Made by a program: the position numbers and the translations under genes. A stretch of DNA of 5,453 nucleotides from an uncultured Altererythrobacter sp. (lineage in GTDB: Bacteria > Pseudomonadota > Alphaproteobacteria > Sphingomonadales > Sphingomonadaceae), in contig CAMPIA010000100.1 of assembly GCA_946886175.1 (NCBI GenBank), forward strand, positions 1 to 5,453, given 5' to 3'. Below the pieces are notes generated by a model. The model saw only the letters and a program-made list of their open reading frames with translations, searched no databases and was not told where the DNA came from. Each line of letters starts with the position of its first letter. Positions within the stretch are counted from its first letter, which is position 1. This document shows positions 4,989 through 5,453 of the stretch, one piece after another.

Positions 4989-5200
4989 GGTTCACGCAGA
5001 GGCCACAGGGTGGTTTTGGTTCACGCAGAGAACGCAGAGAAAGAAATGCGCAGAGAGCGCAGAGAGGTTGCTCCGAGCCGAAGGCTCTTTCGATACATAA
5101 GACTTCCGGCCTGGTTGGACCGTCGGAAGGGTGAGCGCGGCTTCGCCGCGAGGAGCGACCTCTCTGCGGTCTCTGCTCCTCTGCGGCCTCTGCGTGAACC
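4989..5200. repeat. Intergenic 212-bp inverted-repeat element built on CGCAGAG units
   Basis: This element fills most of the 299-bp gap between murA and galU, which holds no gene. Its ends are perfect 16-bp inverted repeats: GGTTCACGCAGAGGCC (4989-5004) and GGCCTCTGCGTGAACC (5185-5200). The first 13 bases of the left end recur directly at 5018-5030. The heptamer CGCAGAG occurs at 4995, 5024, 5033, 5049 and 5058, and as CTCTGCG at 5162, 5179 and 5188, with a one-base variant at 5171. By eye, the second left copy can pair along its length with the right arm: 5018-5030/5188-5200 (13), 5033-5039/5179-5185 (7), 5050-5055/5171-5176 (6) and 5058-5074/5152-5168 (17). I see no target-site duplication and no transposase. 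From memory, GCAGAG-type intergenic repeats occur in many bacterial genomes; mobility by a helper enzyme is only a guess. Short open frames through it are low-complexity artefacts. Confidence 0.8.
5058..5168. other. Cloverleaf-like head of the repeat: one stem, three hairpins
   Basis: CGCAGAGAGGTTGCTCC (5058-5074) pairs with GGAGCGACCTCTCTGCG (5152-5168) over 17 positions, one of them a G-T (G-U in RNA). The 77 nt enclosed hold three perfect hairpins: GAGCC-GAA-GGCTC (5075-5087), which follows the stem directly; CTTCCG (5103-5108) with CGGAAG (5124-5129), containing an inner GGT-TGG-ACC; and CGCGGC-TTC-GCCGCG (5136-5150), which ends one base before the stem resumes. The layout is a four-way junction. 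It is not a tRNA: there is no T-loop, no CCA end and the stem is too long. Whether it acts as DNA or RNA is unknown. Confidence 0.6.
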
Positions 5201-5209
5201 AATCCTGCG

Positions 5210-5238
5210 TTGACGCAATCACCCCCGCCTGCAAACCA
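5210..5238 (+). promoter_or_regulatory. Weak candidate galU promoter
   Basis: TTGACG (5210-5215) is a good -35 box just outside the repeat element. The matching -10 position about 17 bp on (around 5233-5238, AAACCA) is poor. If used, it would give almost no leader before the ATG at 5246. Confidence 0.2.
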
Positions 5239-5245
5239 CAGACGC

Positions 5246-5453
5246 ATGAGCAGCCGCAAACCGATCCGCAAGGCCGTGTTCCCCGTCGCCGGGCTCGGCA
5301 CCCGCTTCCTTCCCGCGACCAAGGCGATCCCCAAGGAACTGCTGCCGATCGTCGACCGCCCGCTGATCCAGTACGCGGTGGACGAGGCGCGCGAGGCGGG
5401 GATCGAGCAGATGATCTTCGTCACCGGCCGCGGCAAGACCGCGATCGTCGAGC
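5246..5453 (+). CDS. galU: UTP-glucose-1-phosphate uridylyltransferase (partial, C-terminus outside window)
   Basis: The first 69 residues of an enzyme that is usually about 290-300 aa. It joins UTP and glucose-1-phosphate to give UDP-glucose and pyrophosphate in the cytoplasm, feeding capsule, exopolysaccharide and lipopolysaccharide sugars. Seen: [19 protein letters not shown], the nucleotide-binding loop of sugar nucleotidyltransferases (G16-L-G-T-R20), then P-K30[13 protein letters not shown], which is typical of GalU and its close bacterial homologues, and I-F-V-T-G-R-G-K. The pattern separates it from RfbA (glucose-1-phosphate thymidylyltransferase), which has a G-G-x-G-T-R-L-x-P loop. 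The ATG at 5246 gives the canonical short N-terminus; no clear Shine-Dalgarno precedes it. Divergent from murA. Confidence 0.95.
   Translation, partial: MSSRKPIRKAVFPVAGLGTRFLPATKAIPKELLPIVDRPLIQYAVDEAREAGIEQMIFVTGRGKTAIVE

Noticed and set aside
5058..5168. tRNA or tRNA-like gene in the cloverleaf region
   Set aside because: There is no T-loop consensus, no anticodon arm of correct size and no 7-bp acceptor stem; the closing stem is 17 bp.
4989..5200. CRISPR array or insertion sequence
   Set aside because: The repeats are inverted and closely packed, without unique spacers of constant length. There is no transposase gene and no target-site duplication.
3591..5213. 540-codon plus-strand open frame opposite murA
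   Set aside because: It is antisense to an unmistakable murA and rich in Arg, His and Ala, as expected from high-GC shadow frames. It also runs into the non-coding repeat.
4957..5436. Open frames over the murA-galU gap giving Leu/Cys/Arg/Ser-rich peptides
   Set aside because: They are translations of the CGCAGAG inverted repeat. Such L-C-A-L-C-A-F-type peptides are known low-complexity artefacts, and part overlaps galU.

Overview
The window is high-GC DNA from an alphaproteobacterium, most likely a sphingomonad of the Erythrobacteraceae type. This is inferred from the codon style and from the mix of families: a CC_3452-like secreted protein, an RHH_4 ribbon-helix-helix protein, a LuxR-HTH/DUF4019 membrane protein and a small protein ending in a D-E-A-S-D-Q-S-F-P-A-S-D-P-P motif. 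No species can be named from sequence alone. There are nine protein genes, two of them cut by the window edges. I see no tRNA, rRNA, CRISPR, transposase or phage gene.

Left part (1-2366), regulation. A secreted small protein (minus, cut at base 1) is divergent from a long HxlR-type regulator (388-933, plus) that keeps the N-terminal cysteine used for redox sensing in this family. Their shared spacer holds a perfect 15-bp palindrome (244-258). Next come two minus-strand genes: a second, short HxlR regulator (1883-2245) that lacks that cysteine and probably starts at CTG, and a membrane-tethered LuxR-type HTH protein with an extracytoplasmic DUF4019 domain (995-1771). The short HxlR gene is divergent from a glutathione S-transferase-like gene. 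Their spacer carries a 22-bp imperfect palindrome lying on a candidate -10 box, an arrangement that would suit control of the transferase by its neighbour.

Middle part (2367-3597). The GST-like gene (plus) ends in a 13-bp tandem triplication whose TAA triplets fall in all three frames. A small RHH_4 protein (plus) follows. It converges, with a 10-bp gap, on a 75-aa membrane-anchored small protein (minus) that lies directly downstream of murA.

Right part (3663-5453), envelope metabolism. A complete murA (minus, first committed step of peptidoglycan synthesis) is divergent from the start of galU (plus, UDP-glucose synthesis, cut at the window end). Both use UDP-sugar chemistry and both lack a clear Shine-Dalgarno sequence. 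Between them lies a 212-bp non-coding repeat element (4989-5200) with perfect 16-bp inverted ends. By eye it folds into a long stem of about 43 pairs capped by three small perfect hairpins. This element is the most unusual thing in the window.
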